Part shown: piece by piece, positions 1 through 10,868 of the stretch
Position numbering within the stretch: the first letter of the stretch is position 1
Layout: every line of letters starts with the position of its first letter
Assembly: GCA_002049455.2 (NCBI GenBank)
Contig: KV918842.1
Coordinates: forward strand, 206,570-270,569
Direction: 5' to 3'
Source of the DNA: Porphyra umbilicalis
Taxonomy: Eukaryota; Rhodophyta; Bangiophyceae; Bangiales; Bangiaceae
Length of the DNA: 64,000 nt
The notes under the pieces: model-generated
What the model was told of the DNA's origin: nothing
The model's input: only the letters and a program-made list of their open reading frames with translations
Databases searched by the model: none
Position numbers and translations under genes: made by a program

Positions 1-2
1 AG

Positions 3-2297
3 GAAGAGCTGTGGGCCGAGGCGTTGGCCTCCGTCGTCCATGTGCTCAACCGATCTCCCGAGGCGGGGCTCGATGTGCCGCCGCTCGAGTCGCTGACGGC
101 TCGACGCCCCAACGTCGCGGGATTCCGCGTTTGGGGGAGTCGGGCGTGGGCGCTCAAGCCGAAGAAGCGGCAGCGCAAGCTGGAGCCAAGGACCGACGTC
201 GGCCGATTCGTCGGCTACACTATCGGTGGCAAGGCCTACCGCATCCTCGAGGACGAGACAAACCAAGTCTTCGAGCGTCGGGACGTGCTGATGGAGGAGA
301 ACCCGGCGAAGGTCGAGACGTCAGCAGTCGGGTCAAGCGCTGGTCCCCTGCTGACTGCGGAATATGACGGCGACAAGGTCGGCGCCACGGAAGGGGCAAT
401 GGACATGCTCGGCGCAGAAGGCGGGCGAGAGGACGAGCACTCCCCCGACGACACCTCTGACAGCGACAGCGAAGTCGGTCTTCCTTCCTTTGCTGGCGAT
501 AGCCAGGAGGAGGACGAGGACGGCGTCGGTGGCTCGACACCCGCAGCTGCTCAAGCACCTGCGGCCAGTGACAGCGTCACAACGGGGCCTCGTCGCTCAA
601 AGTGCAAGACAGCTCCCAGGGTAACATGGTGGAAGAAGGAACCCAAGGCGTACCTGGTAAGCGGTAACGCTTCCGCGGCTGAGGCGGGCTGGGACTTGCA
701 CAAGCCGCCTGCAAAGGAGAAGGAGGCGCGCGCTCGTCCTGACTGGCCGCTGTGGAAGCAGGCCGTTAAGGAGGAGGTGGCGGCACACAAGCACCTTGGC
801 ACCTGGTCCAAGACCAAGGGGAACAACAAGAATCACAAGGCCATCAAGACGCGATTCGTGTTCGACATCAAGCACGACGCAAAGGGCAAGCTGTCGCGCT
901 ACAAGGCTCGACTGGTGGCCCAAGGGTTCAACCAGGTGCCCGGACGAGACTTTGACGAGACGTGGGCTCCGGTACCCAACAGGGCCACGACACGTGCTCT
1001 CTTTGCTGTGGCGGCAGCCATGGGCAGGGAGATTCACCATGTCGACATCAAGACAGCCTTCCTCAACGCCAAGATAGACAAGCAGATGTACATCAAACTC
1101 CCCGTCGATGTCGAACCGGAGGGGCTGGAGGAGATGTGTCGGCTTAACCTGGCGCTCTACGGGACAAAGCAGGCGGGGCGGCTGTGGGGCATCAAGCTCG
1201 ACAAAGAGCTCAAAGAGATCGGGGCGGTCCGGTCCAAGGTGGACCCGTGCCTCTATGAGTGGCACCACCTCGTGCACGGGTGCATCTTTATCCTCGTGTA
1301 CGTCGACGACCTTATCGTGGCGGGCGAGAAGCTGGCTGGGGTCGAGGTCGTCAAGCGCTCCGTGTCTGCCAAGTTTGAGGTGCGCGACATGGGGGAGGTC
1401 CAGGACTTTATCGGAATGAAGGTCATGCGCAACCGGGTGGCCAAGACTCTGACGTTGAGCAACCCGGGGCACACCGCGACGCTGCTGGAGGCGTTTGGGA
1501 TGGACAAGGCGACGCCTAACAAGACGCCGATGGCGTTGCGAGTCAAGCTGACCAAGACAGGGGAGGGCCTGCTGCCAGACGGCAACCGTTACGCCGAGTT
1601 GGTCGGCTCCCTCCTCTACCTGTCTACCACGACGAGGCCAGATATCGCCTTTGCCGCGGGAGTGCTGTCGCGCTTCATATCCTGCCCTGAGGAGGACCAC
1701 ATGCGCGCGGCCAAAGGGGTTCTGCGCTACCTGCGCGGGACGACTCGCCTGGGTGTGGTCTACAGCGGCAGCGAGCCGCCGCAAGGGTTTGTCGACGCCG
1801 ACTGGGCCGGCGACATGGACGGTCGTCGGTCGACAACCGGCTACGTCTTCACCTGCAATGGCGGGGCGATTGCGTGGGCAAGTAAGCGCCACTCGACCGT
1901 GGCCACCTCGACGGCCGAGGCCGAGTACGTGGCCGCCGCAATGGCGACCAAGGAGGCACTGTGGCTACGCAAGCTGCTGTCGGCTCTGGGCGTCGACGGT
2001 GGAGCCGTGGCGATGGGGGAGGACAACCAGTCCTGCCTGGCGCTGGTCAACAACCCCGAGGCGACGGGGCGGACCAAGCATGTCCACGTCGCCTACCACA
2101 TGCTTCGCGACTACCAGGCGCGCGGGGATGTGGCCTTCTACTTCCTCCCGAGTGCCGAAATGTCGGCGGATGGGCTCACCAAGCCGCTGCCGTCGCCGGC
2201 GTTCACGGCTTTCCGGGCTGCCGTCGGGGTTGGTGAAGACCTGGGCGCGGTTGCGCGGGGCGCCGAGATTGGCAACCCCCTGTTGGGGGAGTGCTGA
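3..2297 (+). CDS. pol: copia polyprotein: integrase end, reverse transcriptase, RNase H (5' partial)
   Basis: The frame is open from base 3, so the apparent start near base 24 is not a real start; this is the C-terminal 764 codons of a polyprotein. Residues 1-100 are the end of integrase, with the copia signatures HVLNRSP and the FVGY...KAYRI block. An acidic linker follows. The reverse transcriptase starts with WPLWKQAVKEE and has the catalytic YVDD motif (about nt 1300-1311). The RNase H region has FVDADWAGD, a TSTAEAEYVA block (about nt 1907-1936) and a C-terminal MSADGLTKPL. The frame has no internal stop and ends in TGA, so this copy was active recently or is still capable. The product would copy element RNA into DNA and insert it. 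Confidence 0.95.
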   Translation, partial: EELWAEALASVVHVLNRSPEAGLDVPPLESLTARRPNVAGFRVWGSRAWALKPKKRQRKLEPRTDVGRFVGYTIGGKAYRILEDETNQVFERRDVLMEENPAKVETSAVGSSAGPLLTAEYDGDKVGATEGAMDMLGAEGGREDEHSPDDTSDSDSEVGLPSFAGDSQEEDEDGVGGSTPAAAQAPAASDSVTTGPRRSKCKTAPRVTWWKKEPKAYLVSGNASAAEAGWDLHKPPAKEKEARARPDWPLWKQAVKEEVAAHKHLGTWSKTKGNNKNHKAIKTRFVFDIKHDAKGKLSRYKARLVAQGFNQVPGRDFDETWAPVPNRATTRALFAVAAAMGREIHHVDIKTAFLNAKIDKQMYIKLPVDVEPEGLEEMCRLNLALYGTKQAGRLWGIKLDKELKEIGAVRSKVDPCLYEWHHLVHGCIFILVYVDDLIVAGEKLAGVEVVKRSVSAKFEVRDMGEVQDFIGMKVMRNRVAKTLTLSNPGHTATLLEAFGMDKATPNKTPMALRVKLTKTGEGLLPDGNRYAELVGSLLYLSTTTRPDIAFAAGVLSRFISCPEEDHMRAAKGVLRYLRGTTRLGVVYSGSEPPQGFVDADWAGDMDGRRSTTGYVFTCNGGAIAWASKRHSTVATSTAEAEYVAAAMATKEALWLRKLLSALGVDGGAVAMGEDNQSCLALVNNPEATGRTKHVHVAYHMLRDYQARGDVAFYFLPSAEMSADGLTKPLPSPAFTAFRAAVGVGEDLGAVARGAEIGNPLLGEC

Positions 2298-3272
2298 GGC
2301 GCCATGGCGCCACTGGAGGCGTCCAGTGGCGCAGCCCCGGTCTCGCGGCAGCGACCTCCGTCGACGTTGCTGCGGGCCGGTGCCGGCCGTGGCCGGTTGC
2401 GCTTCCATCCACTTGCTTGGAGCCGGCAATGGGGCGCGGTTGCGCGGTGCGCCGACCCGGGGGACGGCCGGTTGGGACCGTCCTGGGGCGCTGCGGCGCC
2501 ACTGGGGACGTCCAGTGGCGCAGCCGCGGGTTCGCGGTGGTCGCCCAAGTCGATTTGGTGCAGGTCGATTTTGGTCGATTTTGGCTGCTCCCACGGGTCG
2601 AGCCGATTTCCGGCGAAGTCGATGACCCGCGTTTCCGCCCAGACTTTGCCTCGATTTTTTGCGATTTTTGGCCCGCATCTGCAGGCCTCCAGCTTCGGGC
2701 CAAGTCGGCTGGCCGGGCCCGAATCGATTTTGGTGCAAGTCGATTTTTGGTTGAATGTGGTATGGCACAGTAGGCCTACTGCTCCCTCGGGTCGAGCCGA
2801 TTTTCGGCCAAGTCGCTGAGCCGCGTTTCTGGCCACACTTTGACTGGCCGCCGATGCGCCGGATCGTCTCTGTTCGAGACGCACCCGGGTGCGCTGTACT
2901 CACCTCGACCCCTGCTTCACGTCGATGGTGATTTTGGCGAATTCGGCGCAGGTCGATTTTACTTGGCCGAAATCGGCGCGACTCGCTGGGAGCTGTACAG
3001 CTGTTCTCTCGAAAACCTCGCACGCAAACTGTTGCACCACCCTGACAAATCGGCCTCTGCGACCCCATGAAGGCCGATTTATCAGAGTGGTGCAACAGTT
3101 TGCGTGCGAGGTTTTTGAGAGAACGGCTGTAGGCCTACTGCTCCCACCGAGTCGACCCGATTTCGGCCAAGTCGATGAGATCGACTTGGCTACTTTTTCT
3201 CGATCGCGGATGTTGGTGGAACATCTCGCACAGTGGCCGTGACAGAGCTTTCATGGCGCGGATTGTAGAGCG
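2284..3272 (+). repeat. repeat-filled tract between copia pol and the 3' LTR
   Basis: About 975 bases separate the pol stop from the polypurine tract, where copia elements usually have a few dozen. The tract has no good reading frame. It contains two copies of a block reading GGCGYCACTGG..GTCCAGTGGCGCAGCC (about 2300-2340 and 2490-2525). It also has three diverged copies of a block built on CTGCTCCC..GGTCGAGCCGATTT..GGC.AAGTCGATGA (about 2585-2630, 2778-2830, 3138-3180), and repeated GTCGATTTTGG words. The junction GGGGGAGTGCTGAGGC at the pol stop is nearly the same as GGGGGAGTGTTGAGGC at the LTR start, as if the polypurine/LTR junction had been duplicated around inserted material. Confidence 0.6.
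2997..3130. repeat. near-perfect 60-bp inverted repeat (foldback element 1)
   Basis: Bases 2997-3056 and 3071-3130 are reverse complements with only a few mismatches, separated by a 14-base loop. The outer ends read ACAGCTGTTCTCTCGAAAAC on the left and the matching reverse complement on the right. The same terminal motif occurs at 17595-17694 and 11913-11960, so this is one member of a small dispersed family sitting inside the copia tract. Confidence 0.8.
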
Positions 3273-3279
3273 CTGGGGG

Positions 3280-3680
3280 AGTGTTGAGGCAGCCCCCTAA
3301 GCCCGCGCAGGTAAGTCGGAGTTATCGCCGACTGCCTGGCTAATCCCGGGAGTACTTATGCGGTCATCGGCTTGTTTGGCTGTGCCATTGTCATGCATTG
3401 CTGTATGTGTGTGATGTAATTACTTGTACTTGTATATTGAGGGCAGCTCCTTTTGGAGCTGAGCTCGGGGATATTCTCGTGGGGTTATCGAGGGGCGTCG
3501 CGATTTGTGGGGTGGTGAGAGCATGTACCCTCCAAAGGAGGGAGCACTGCGCTGGCGGGGGGTGCGCCGGCAGAACGTGGCGAGAGAGGCACACGGAGGG
3601 TTTAAGAGCCTGCTGGCCTCGCGCCTCAGACCGCTCTCGAGTAAAGCAACGCATCCACCCAACTACCGCTCACTTCACAA
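3280..3680 (+). repeat. probable copia 3' LTR
   Basis: The sequence starts TGTTGAGGCAGCC straight after the polypurine tract, as copia LTRs do. It contains TTGTATATTGAG near 3427-3437, which could be a TATA-like promoter. The right edge is placed at a CA near 3680 by rule only, since the 5' LTR is out of view. Confidence 0.5.
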
Positions 3681-4490
3681 GGAGGACAATGAGGAATCCG
3701 AGAGCACGGGGCGTCTCAAGGACGACTTAACACCGACATTCGGGCGCTCGGTGGCGGACGCGCCTCACGCCGACACCCACCACGGCCTGCTGCAGCCTGT
3801 GTCTAAGGAGCTGCAGTGCCCGGCGCAAGTTCGCGACTGCACGCACCTGCGATGGCACGTGCAAGACCGGGCATCAGACGTGTCGCGGTGCTCTTTGCCA
3901 ACCTTGGTACCGAGGACAACGGAACAGGTCGCTTCCGACTCTGGGGCCCTGGCCACGCGCCTTGGTTACGTAGCCTTGCCGGCTGCGCTGGGTGTACCCC
4001 TCGAGGACCACAAGGCCGTGCGCTTCTACCCCAATGCCTTCTATGTGTGGGACATTTGATGAGTTTGTGGCGTCAGTGCCGCTCCGAAAATAAGCGGGGG
4101 GGCTTTCGTGCTTCGATTAGTGGCCACGCAATTCCATCTGTGTCGAGTGGCATACCCTCGGAGTCTGCTTGTCAGCTGGGCCCATGTGCTGTTCCACGGG
4201 CTGTTAGCAACAAAGGCGGCGGCAGTCCACATGGGTGCACGGGCACCAGAGGACGTGCAAAAGCACACCAAAGTGCTGCACGGAAAAGGGGAGCGGGGCG
4301 TACGGCCTACACGTCGTCTCCTCACCTCAAATTGTCACGTGCTGTGACACACAGGGCCTGGTATCGTCGCGCATCTATCATCACCTCTATCCTGCCGCCT
4401 GCCTCAACGGTGCGGTGGGTGGACGTACAGGAGCACACGAGAAGAGACCAGATCAGAGCCCAGACAAGATGGGGGCACACAGGCAGCTCT
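3681..4490. other. no gene recognised
   Basis: Open frames here are short, have ordinary codon positions and overlap on both strands. Nothing matches a known family and no repeat structure was seen. Confidence 0.5.
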
Positions 4491-4850
4491 CTACATCAGC
4501 CCAACGGCGCGCGGCACCCATCCAACACGGTGCCCACTCTGAATCTGCTCGTGCAGCACCCAGCTACCTACAGCCGAACGTATACCGGCCGCGTCGAAGA
4601 CGCCGTCGTAAAAGGGGGCAAGCTCCCTACCCAGCTCTTCAGGGTCAAAGATCATGGTAATGACAACGTCCATTGCCATCAGATGGTCCATCATCCCCAC
4701 CCGCGTGCGCTCCGATGCCAGCGGATGTCACGCCGCCAGCGGGCACTCGCGGTGTAGAAAGTCCAGGAAGGCGTCCGCGGCTTCGGCAGCAGCCGCTGCA
4801 GGCCAGCCAGGGAAGCGAACGACATGCGCCGCCAGACGCCGGGCCTCCAT
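4491..4850 (-). pseudogene. gene fragment with an in-frame TGA
   Basis: A minus-strand frame beginning with ATG at 4850 reads protein-like sequence (MEARRLAAHVVRFPGW, then AADAFLDFLHRECPLAA). It meets TGA at 4728-4730 and continues in the same frame as HPLASERTRVGMMDHL and then MIFDPEELGREL until 4491. The residue mix and GC-rich third positions look coding on both sides of the stop. A single C-to-T change of an Arg codon would explain it. The family is not recognised. It is most likely a relic, though an unusual intron cannot be excluded. Confidence 0.45.
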
Positions 4851-5300
4851 GCCGTCCGGCGACGACGGGAGTGGAGGACAAGAGGTGTAGAGAGGAGTGG
4901 GGGGGGGGGGGGTTTGGGCGCACGCGCCAAGGGGGTCCACAGACCGGGGGCGGGCGCCCAGAAAACCGCCCCTAGACCGAGCGCACGCGTGGAGGGGGTC
5001 GAGCGGGGGTCGGCGTGAACGCACAGCCAGACTGCCCGCCGCGCGCGCCGAGGGGACAGACCAACACACCGCAACCATCCGCCAAGCAAGACGATGCCCA
5101 GCACCCGACACAGACAAAAAGCCTGTGACCTCGACAACGAGGATCAAATTCCCGCCGGGCTGTTGGGCTTCCCGTTTCTGAATGTCGCTGCCGTCGGATC
5201 GGTAGTCGCGTCGAGTCGTGTCAATTGAGCAGCAGCCGCCCGTCGAGTCTTAAATACACCTTCAAAGCGGTCTGCAATCCGCTTTAAGCTCGGCACCATG
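4851..5300. other. no gene recognised; G run at about 4898-4910
   Basis: The stretch holds a 13-base G homopolymer and GC-rich unstructured sequence. No supported frame or repeat was found. Confidence 0.4.
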
Positions 5301-5400
5301 CGTTAAAGTGTCGGTCACTGGGTTAAAGTGTCGGTCATCGGGTTAAAGTGTCGGTCACTGGGTTAAAGTGTCGATCAGTGGGTTAAAGTGTCGGTCTTTC
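5301..5400 (+). repeat. array of five 20-bp units, copy 1
   Basis: Five head-to-tail units of exactly 20 bases, consensus GGTTAAAGTGTCGGTCACTG, followed by TGTCGAAATAAACTTCTA. There are no spacers between units, so this is not a CRISPR array. A related array with the same orientation and the same downstream flank lies at 11759-11898. Confidence 0.9.
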
Positions 5401-5542
5401 TGTCGAAATAAACTTCTATCGACGATCAGAGGAACTGGCGTTCACATCAATTTCAAAGTATCTGTTGTGGGCACACGTTCTTCTGGGTTGGCCGACACCC
5501 ACGGCCGCGGCGACCGTCACACCACCCCGGGGTCGGGCCGCG

Positions 5543-6210
5543 ATGGACGGTGCGATGGACGATGCGAACCTACGCCGCTGGACCCCGTTCGACCTCGACG
5601 GCATGCCCCATCAAGAGCACAGTCGTGCCAAGGCGGAGGCAAAGGTGCGGGCAGTCGCCCACACCAACCGCCTGGCTACTATTGCGCGTATGCGCCTCCG
5701 GCGGTGGGGCACCCCGCGCGGGTTCGTGGACGTCTTTAAGACAGGCGATCGCGCAGCTTCTGCGCGACCGCTGGGCGCCTTTCATGGCGACCAGGTCACC
5801 GGTCCACGCGGCCATCATTGGACCACACTCGAGGTGCTCGTGTTTTGCAACGAGGTCCTCTGCCAACCGGAGAAAGAACATTTCCCCGACGTGTTTTTCC
5901 GCTTCGCCCGGTGGGGCTCGTTCAACACCCTGCGGTGCATGGACCGCGACCGTGTGGACGTCGTTGTGGCTGCGAAGGCATTCGCCCGCTTGCGGCGGGC
6001 GTGGCCTACAGCCGTCTACGCGGACCGGGTAGCAGTCTTTGAGAGTGAGTTGCCTTGGCTACTCGCACCCGCGGACGAGTCCTACATCTTTTCGGCGCAG
6101 ATGCTCCCTTCGGAGCACGCGGACGACCCGCAGACGGAGGACGCGGAGGCATGGCTCGATTGGGAGGAGTTTGTGTGTCAGGGTGCCGACGAGAGCCAGC
6201 CGTCAGTGAC
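5543..6210 (+). CDS. unrecognised protein, 3'-truncated
   Basis: From ATG at 5543 (MDGAMDDANLRRWTPFDLDG) the plus strand reads about 220 codons with strongly GC-rich third positions and natural composition. Examples are TLEVLVFCNEVLCQ, FARWGSFNTLRCMDRD and AEAWLDWEEFVCQG. After about 6210 the frame only mirrors the helicase sequence on the other strand, so the real coding part stops there without its own stop codon. It appears to be the 5' part of a gene joined tail-to-tail to a truncated helicase. No domain is recognised. The start is the first ATG pair; the frame is open for another 26 codons upstream. Confidence 0.5.
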
Positions 6211-6214
6211 ACCA

Positions 6215-9200
6215 CGAAGCCGCTTGCTGCCTCGTACTCTGCCTGCACATGGAAGTGTTCGGCAGCCACACACCGGGCGACGACGGCGTCGACGTGCGCT
6301 TGCGACGCCGGGTGTCCGTCGGGTGGGGCCATGCCAATACGGACGACACGTCGCGCGTCCCGCGAGATGGTCGATTCACTTGGAAAGTGCTGATGCAGCG
6401 CAGCGAGCACCTCGTTGGCTGCCACGTTGGTCCGCGACACAGCCAGCGCGTCCAACCCTGCGGCCTCGACACACCGAACAAGCGCCACGAGAGTGCTTGT
6501 CTTGCCGGTCCCAGGTGGGCCGTTTATGAGCTGTGTGGTGACGTCGCCACCTCCATGGTCCCCGCCCCTTAGCACTGCGTCGAGTGCCAAACAGACGGCG
6601 CTCCGCTGTGAGTCATCCAGGTCGGCGCCAAGCTCGGCGACGCGCGCGTCCGTGCGATAGCCGCTGCCGAGGGGAGAATGCGCCGTGGACACGTACGCAG
6701 CCGTCGAGTTGTACGTGGCCAGAGACGCCTGCAGGTCCACGGGCAGGGATTCCCAGCGCGCGAGGCCGTGAAACTCTGCGGCGTCTGAACTCGCATCTGC
6801 CGTCACGCTCAGTGCCACTGAGGATGGGCACGCGCGAGGTAATCGTCCCCGTATGGTGACCGTCAGTTGTACCAGTCGCGGTTCTCCGTCCTTGGCGTCT
6901 TGAAAGACGCGTCTTGTCAGCACAGCGTCAACTGCTCGACTGGTGGCGTCCTCAGTGTGGCTTTCATCCCACGCCGGGAACCACACGTTGCACAACACGC
7001 CGACGTCAACGTCCAGTACGCTGGGAATGTCGCGGCCCCGGCCGACGCCTGTACTGCGCCGATGGCGTGTCCCGACGCCGACACGGACCCGGTCGACAGC
7101 GTCGTTGGATGCCATGGGGGAGCGTGCGGGGCAGCAGACCTTGATCAGCAAATTCCACGTGCTTGTGGACTGGCCCGCGAACGACACCGTGGCGAGGTGT
7201 TGATGAAACGCGTCGGCACGTGCGTTCACATGCGCCACCAACACTTGAGGGTGCTTGAATAGCAGCCGCGTGCTGACCGACACTGGAACCGCCACCCCCT
7301 ACCGAGGGACCCCGTGACCACACATTGTCACCAGGAGATGAAGTCCCTGCCGCGCTCGATCCACAGAAACGGCGAGCACCACGCGCTGCCAGTCGGCCGC
7401 CGCGCGCGCAGGTGGCATAACACGAGACGCGGTCGACGCTGCCGGCGCGGCCCATCCCGTCCTCAACACCCAGCCATCCGTGGACGACGCCAGTACCGAC
7501 AGATCGTACTCGGCGCGGGGGTTTTGGAGTTGACACACGGGTGCGTCGCCCGCACTTGACGCTTGGGGTGAGGCGAGGCCGGATAGGGACCGTGATGCAT
7601 GCGACGGGGGTGGTGACGAAGATGTCGCTGGCACCTGTCGATGTGGCACGGCGCAAGGCGGGGGCACGTGCTGTGATCGCGGACGCTCCGAAGGCGACGG
7701 CGGTACCGCCGACGCAGGTAGAATCGAAGACCGCGGCCGCTCCGAAGGCGACGGTGGTACCGCCAACGCAGGTAGAGTCGAAGACCGCGGCCGCTCCGAA
7801 GGCGACGGCGGTAGCGCCGACGCAAGTAGAATCGAAGACCGCGGCCGCTCCGAAGGCGACGGCGGTACCGCCGACGCAGGCACAACCGGGGACCGCGGCC
7901 GCTCCGAAGGCGACGGCGGTACCGCCGACGCAGGTGGAATCGAAGACCGCGGCCGCTCCGAAGGCGACGGCGGTACCGCCGACCCAGGTAGAACCGGGGA
8001 CAGTGGTGGTGACTGTGGCATCAGCCTTGGGGGCACCCGGAGTGCTCGCGGGACCTCAGATGGTCGTGGCGCCTGCACGTGGTCCACGTCCGTAACGTCC
8101 ATGGCGTCGACGTCAAACACCGTCGATACACCCGCCGTGTCGGCGAAACGGCGGCGGGGGCGACATGCCTCAAGCAGCGCCCCCGACACTGGCGGCGGCT
8201 GCAGCGGTCGTGGCGCTAAAAACACAGCCATCAACTCCACCTCGTCATCGTCCTCACTGCACAGGTCGACGACGACGTCGCCACCGCCACCATCACCATC
8301 CCCGCCATCCTCATCCACACGGCCACCGTCCGCTCCGTCGATGTCGACCACGTCGCCGGTGTCGGCCCCGCTGCTGTCGGTGGCAGCACGCACTCGGTCG
8401 ACATCAATGACGTCACGCCCGTCCCTGCCACCACGGTCGCCACCGGCATCGTCAGCGTGAAAAATGATGTCCATGTCGCCACCACCACCGGAACCGCCAG
8501 TACGGGCCGCGCAGGCGCCGCCGCTGCTGCCGTCCACTGCACCGACTGCGTCACCGACGCCAGCGCTTCCGCCGCTACCGCCACCACATGCGCCACCACC
8601 ACTTGCACCCCCAGTATTGTCAATGGTGTCTGGGTCGACCGCTGCTGCCGCGACAGCCTCTTGCACCCAGGCCAGCACGTTGGAGTGAATGCCAAGCCAT
8701 TGGGCCGACTTTTCCGTCCGCTGCAGGGAGTTTTGGTACTGCTGCAATGTGGCGAGAAACTCGACGACCATGGTCCGGCATTTATCGGTCCGGCGCAGGT
8801 TCCCTGCGGCCGCCATGTGCGCCAGTGCGGAAATGACGATGCGCCGCGAGTAGGGGAACAGTGGTCGTCGCCCCTTTGATGACGACCGCAGCTTGGGTGA
8901 GAATATGTGTCCCACTACCCGCCACAGCATCATCTCAGTGCTGTCCGGGATACCACCCGCCGCGCCGTGTGCAGCTGCCCAGAGCCAGGGTAGAGAGTCG
9001 AAGAAGGTGCCATCGACGTCCGCAATGTACTTGTGCTCCGCCTCCGCCCAGCTGCCATGTGCAATGCGCCGTGAGTTCGCCAATGCGCGAACACAGCGCA
9101 TTAGGACGGCCTTGAGCACGTTCTCAATTGCTGGCACGCTCCACGCAACGTCGCCAACACCCCGCAGTGCCTCCACCGTGGCACGGAGGTCGTCTTGAGC

Positions 9201-10850
9201 GCGCATTGTAGGCCCGCCCCCGCTCCCGCCGACCCCGTCGCCGTCCTCACGACGAGCAGAAGCCGAGGCAAAGCACGTACGACTCGCGTCGGCAAACGCG
9301 GCACACGCCTCAAACAGCGCCAGCGGCGTGCGGTCCCCCGGGTGTAAGGCGTATTGGGAAGCAGCGACGTCCAACAACTTGAGCGCCGACAGGCTCACGA
9401 CTGCCACCGCATGTGGCATTAGTAGACGGGGACCGGCAGAAAGCAGACGAGCAAGGGTGATGACACACGCCCCAGACCCCCATCGCCAATCGTGCCCCGC
9501 AGCCCCCCCCCCTCCCGAGACCAAACCAATATCCGTCTTGATGAGCGACACTGCAGCACATGGCAAGCTGCTAGCGTCCTCTGGTGGCGGAGGTGGGGAG
9601 AGCAGCCACCCAAGCGCGTCGCGCATAACGAGTTCTTGACGTTCCCCAGCATAGTCGGCGTCGGACCCTTAGAAGAGCGTTCCACTGCCGAGTACCGACT
9701 GCGCCGTCGCGTTCACAGCGTCAAGGATGCGTGCAGCGACGTCACACAGAGTCCGACACCAGAGCCACAGCACGCTCCCGGTGGGGGCGTACGGCGGGGG
9801 AATGAGCGCCAACACACCGGGGAGCGCACTAAAAAGGCTGACCGTGTCCAGGTCACAAGCAAAACTGGAAGCGCAGGCCGCGTCTGCCTGGTCCAGGGTC
9901 TGCGCCAAGCCAAACCACATCATGGTGTGGAGCTCGCGCAGATGTCCGAGCCCGTCCGGATATATAGTCGGAGGGTCCTCACCCCGGGCACGGGCGTGTG
10001 CGTCCACCTCAGCAAAGGTTTTAACGGCCTTTGAAACGACGCTGACGTCTCTTTGACATGCTGCGCGCAGCATGGCACCCGCCTGCGGAGGCCATCGACC
10101 GCGGGAAAGGGCACACTGAAGAAGGAGCCAAGATGACGCCGACAAAGGGTGGAGCGCCACAGACTGTCCGGCCTCGAGAATGAGAAGGAGGATGTCACAC
10201 ACGAGGGCGACCAGCGTGATGTCGACGACAGCAACGGGAGCGTGGTCGGCGACAGGTCGCAGGGCGTCGGACGCTTGAGAGGGCGCCACGACAGCCCCAC
10301 GCGCGTGCGCCGCCATTGCACTTGAAGCTTGTGAAAACGGTACCTCTGCGGCGGGGGGTGGGCGTGCAGCCGCGACTTGTGTTGGCCCCCTTGTCACCAT
10401 GGGCAGGGCGTCAAGGATAGTTGACGCCCCGACGTCCGGGGAGTCGGCCGTCCTCAGCGCAGCCCATACTCGTGCGTTCACCGTCGGGAAGATGAGGCTC
10501 GACAGTAGGCGGTCAAAAACCGGTAGTGTCACCGGGGAGTCCTCGGTAGTACGTAGAAGCTGGCGACCCAGGCGCGCCAATAATTGCACGACGTCTGCGT
10601 TGTCCGCGTGAAGAAAGTAGGACCACGTGAAGCGGTCGACAAGCACAGTGGTCACGTGTGCACCGACGTCATGCGACAGAATGGATGACACGTCCACGCA
10701 GTCTGCCGTCACGTCGGCCACAGAGACACCGTGGTGGTCTCCGGCCGCCGCGGACCCATGTCGCCCGTCCACGCGTTCGGCCAGTGTTCGCACCGAAGAC
10801 AGGGGTGCAGCGGACGGGAGGGCCCCGGCTGTCGCGTCCGAGCCGTCCAT
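6215..10850 (-). pseudogene. Sen1/senataxin-like RNA/DNA helicase, decayed
   Basis: One minus-strand frame runs from ATG at 10850 (MDGSDATAGALPS) for about 4.6 kb without frameshift but with two stops, TAA at 9669-9671 and TAG at 7299-7301. The N-terminal 900 codons are helical and poorly conserved. A linker carries acidic stretches with VIDVD, VVDID and VVVDL, then six 18-residue Ser/Pro repeats. At the C-terminal end is an Upf1/Sen1-type superfamily 1 helicase start: LDDSQRSAV (Q motif), GPPGTGKTSTLV (Walker A) and a motif Ia-like NVAANEVLAAL, then VVRIG. Motifs II-VI are missing: homology ends near 6215, where an unrelated gene begins on the other strand. Sen1 proteins resolve R-loops and terminate transcription; this copy could not. 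Undetected introns around the stops are possible, but none was found with correct phase. Confidence 0.6.
7685..8008 (-). repeat. six 54-bp in-frame repeats in the Sen1-like gene
   Basis: Six units of 54 bases start at 7685, 7739, 7793, 7847, 7901 and 7955. On the minus strand each encodes 18 residues of the type SAVPPSPSERPRSSILPA. The unit is a multiple of three and the units keep the frame, so they probably expanded while the gene was still translated. Confidence 0.85.
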
Positions 10851-10868
10851 CGTGAACGCGCTGGCCTC

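Larger units (their letters stand above)
1..3680 (+). mobile_element. Ty1/copia LTR retrotransposon, 5' part outside window
   Basis: The element runs in from the left edge: the first visible codons already encode the end of the integrase domain. It continues through reverse transcriptase and RNase H, a roughly 1-kb non-coding tract, a polypurine stretch (GGGGGAG, about 3273-3279) and a probable 3' LTR. The order integrase, then reverse transcriptase, then RNase H places it in copia rather than gypsy. The 5' LTR, primer binding site, gag and protease lie outside the window, so age and autonomy cannot be judged. The right boundary is approximate because no second LTR is available for comparison. 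Confidence 0.85.

Noticed and set aside
597-1892. 431-codon minus-strand frame inside copia pol
   Set aside because: Shadow of the polyprotein; no motif and unlikely composition.
5301-5400. CRISPR array
   Set aside because: Units are contiguous 20-mers with no spacers, and the genome is eukaryotic.
7299-9671. Reassigned TAA/TAG codons
   Set aside because: TAG ends SCC2, RanBP1 and SERF, and TAA ends the transposase-like gene, each at the natural end of the protein; long genes have no in-frame TAA or TAG.
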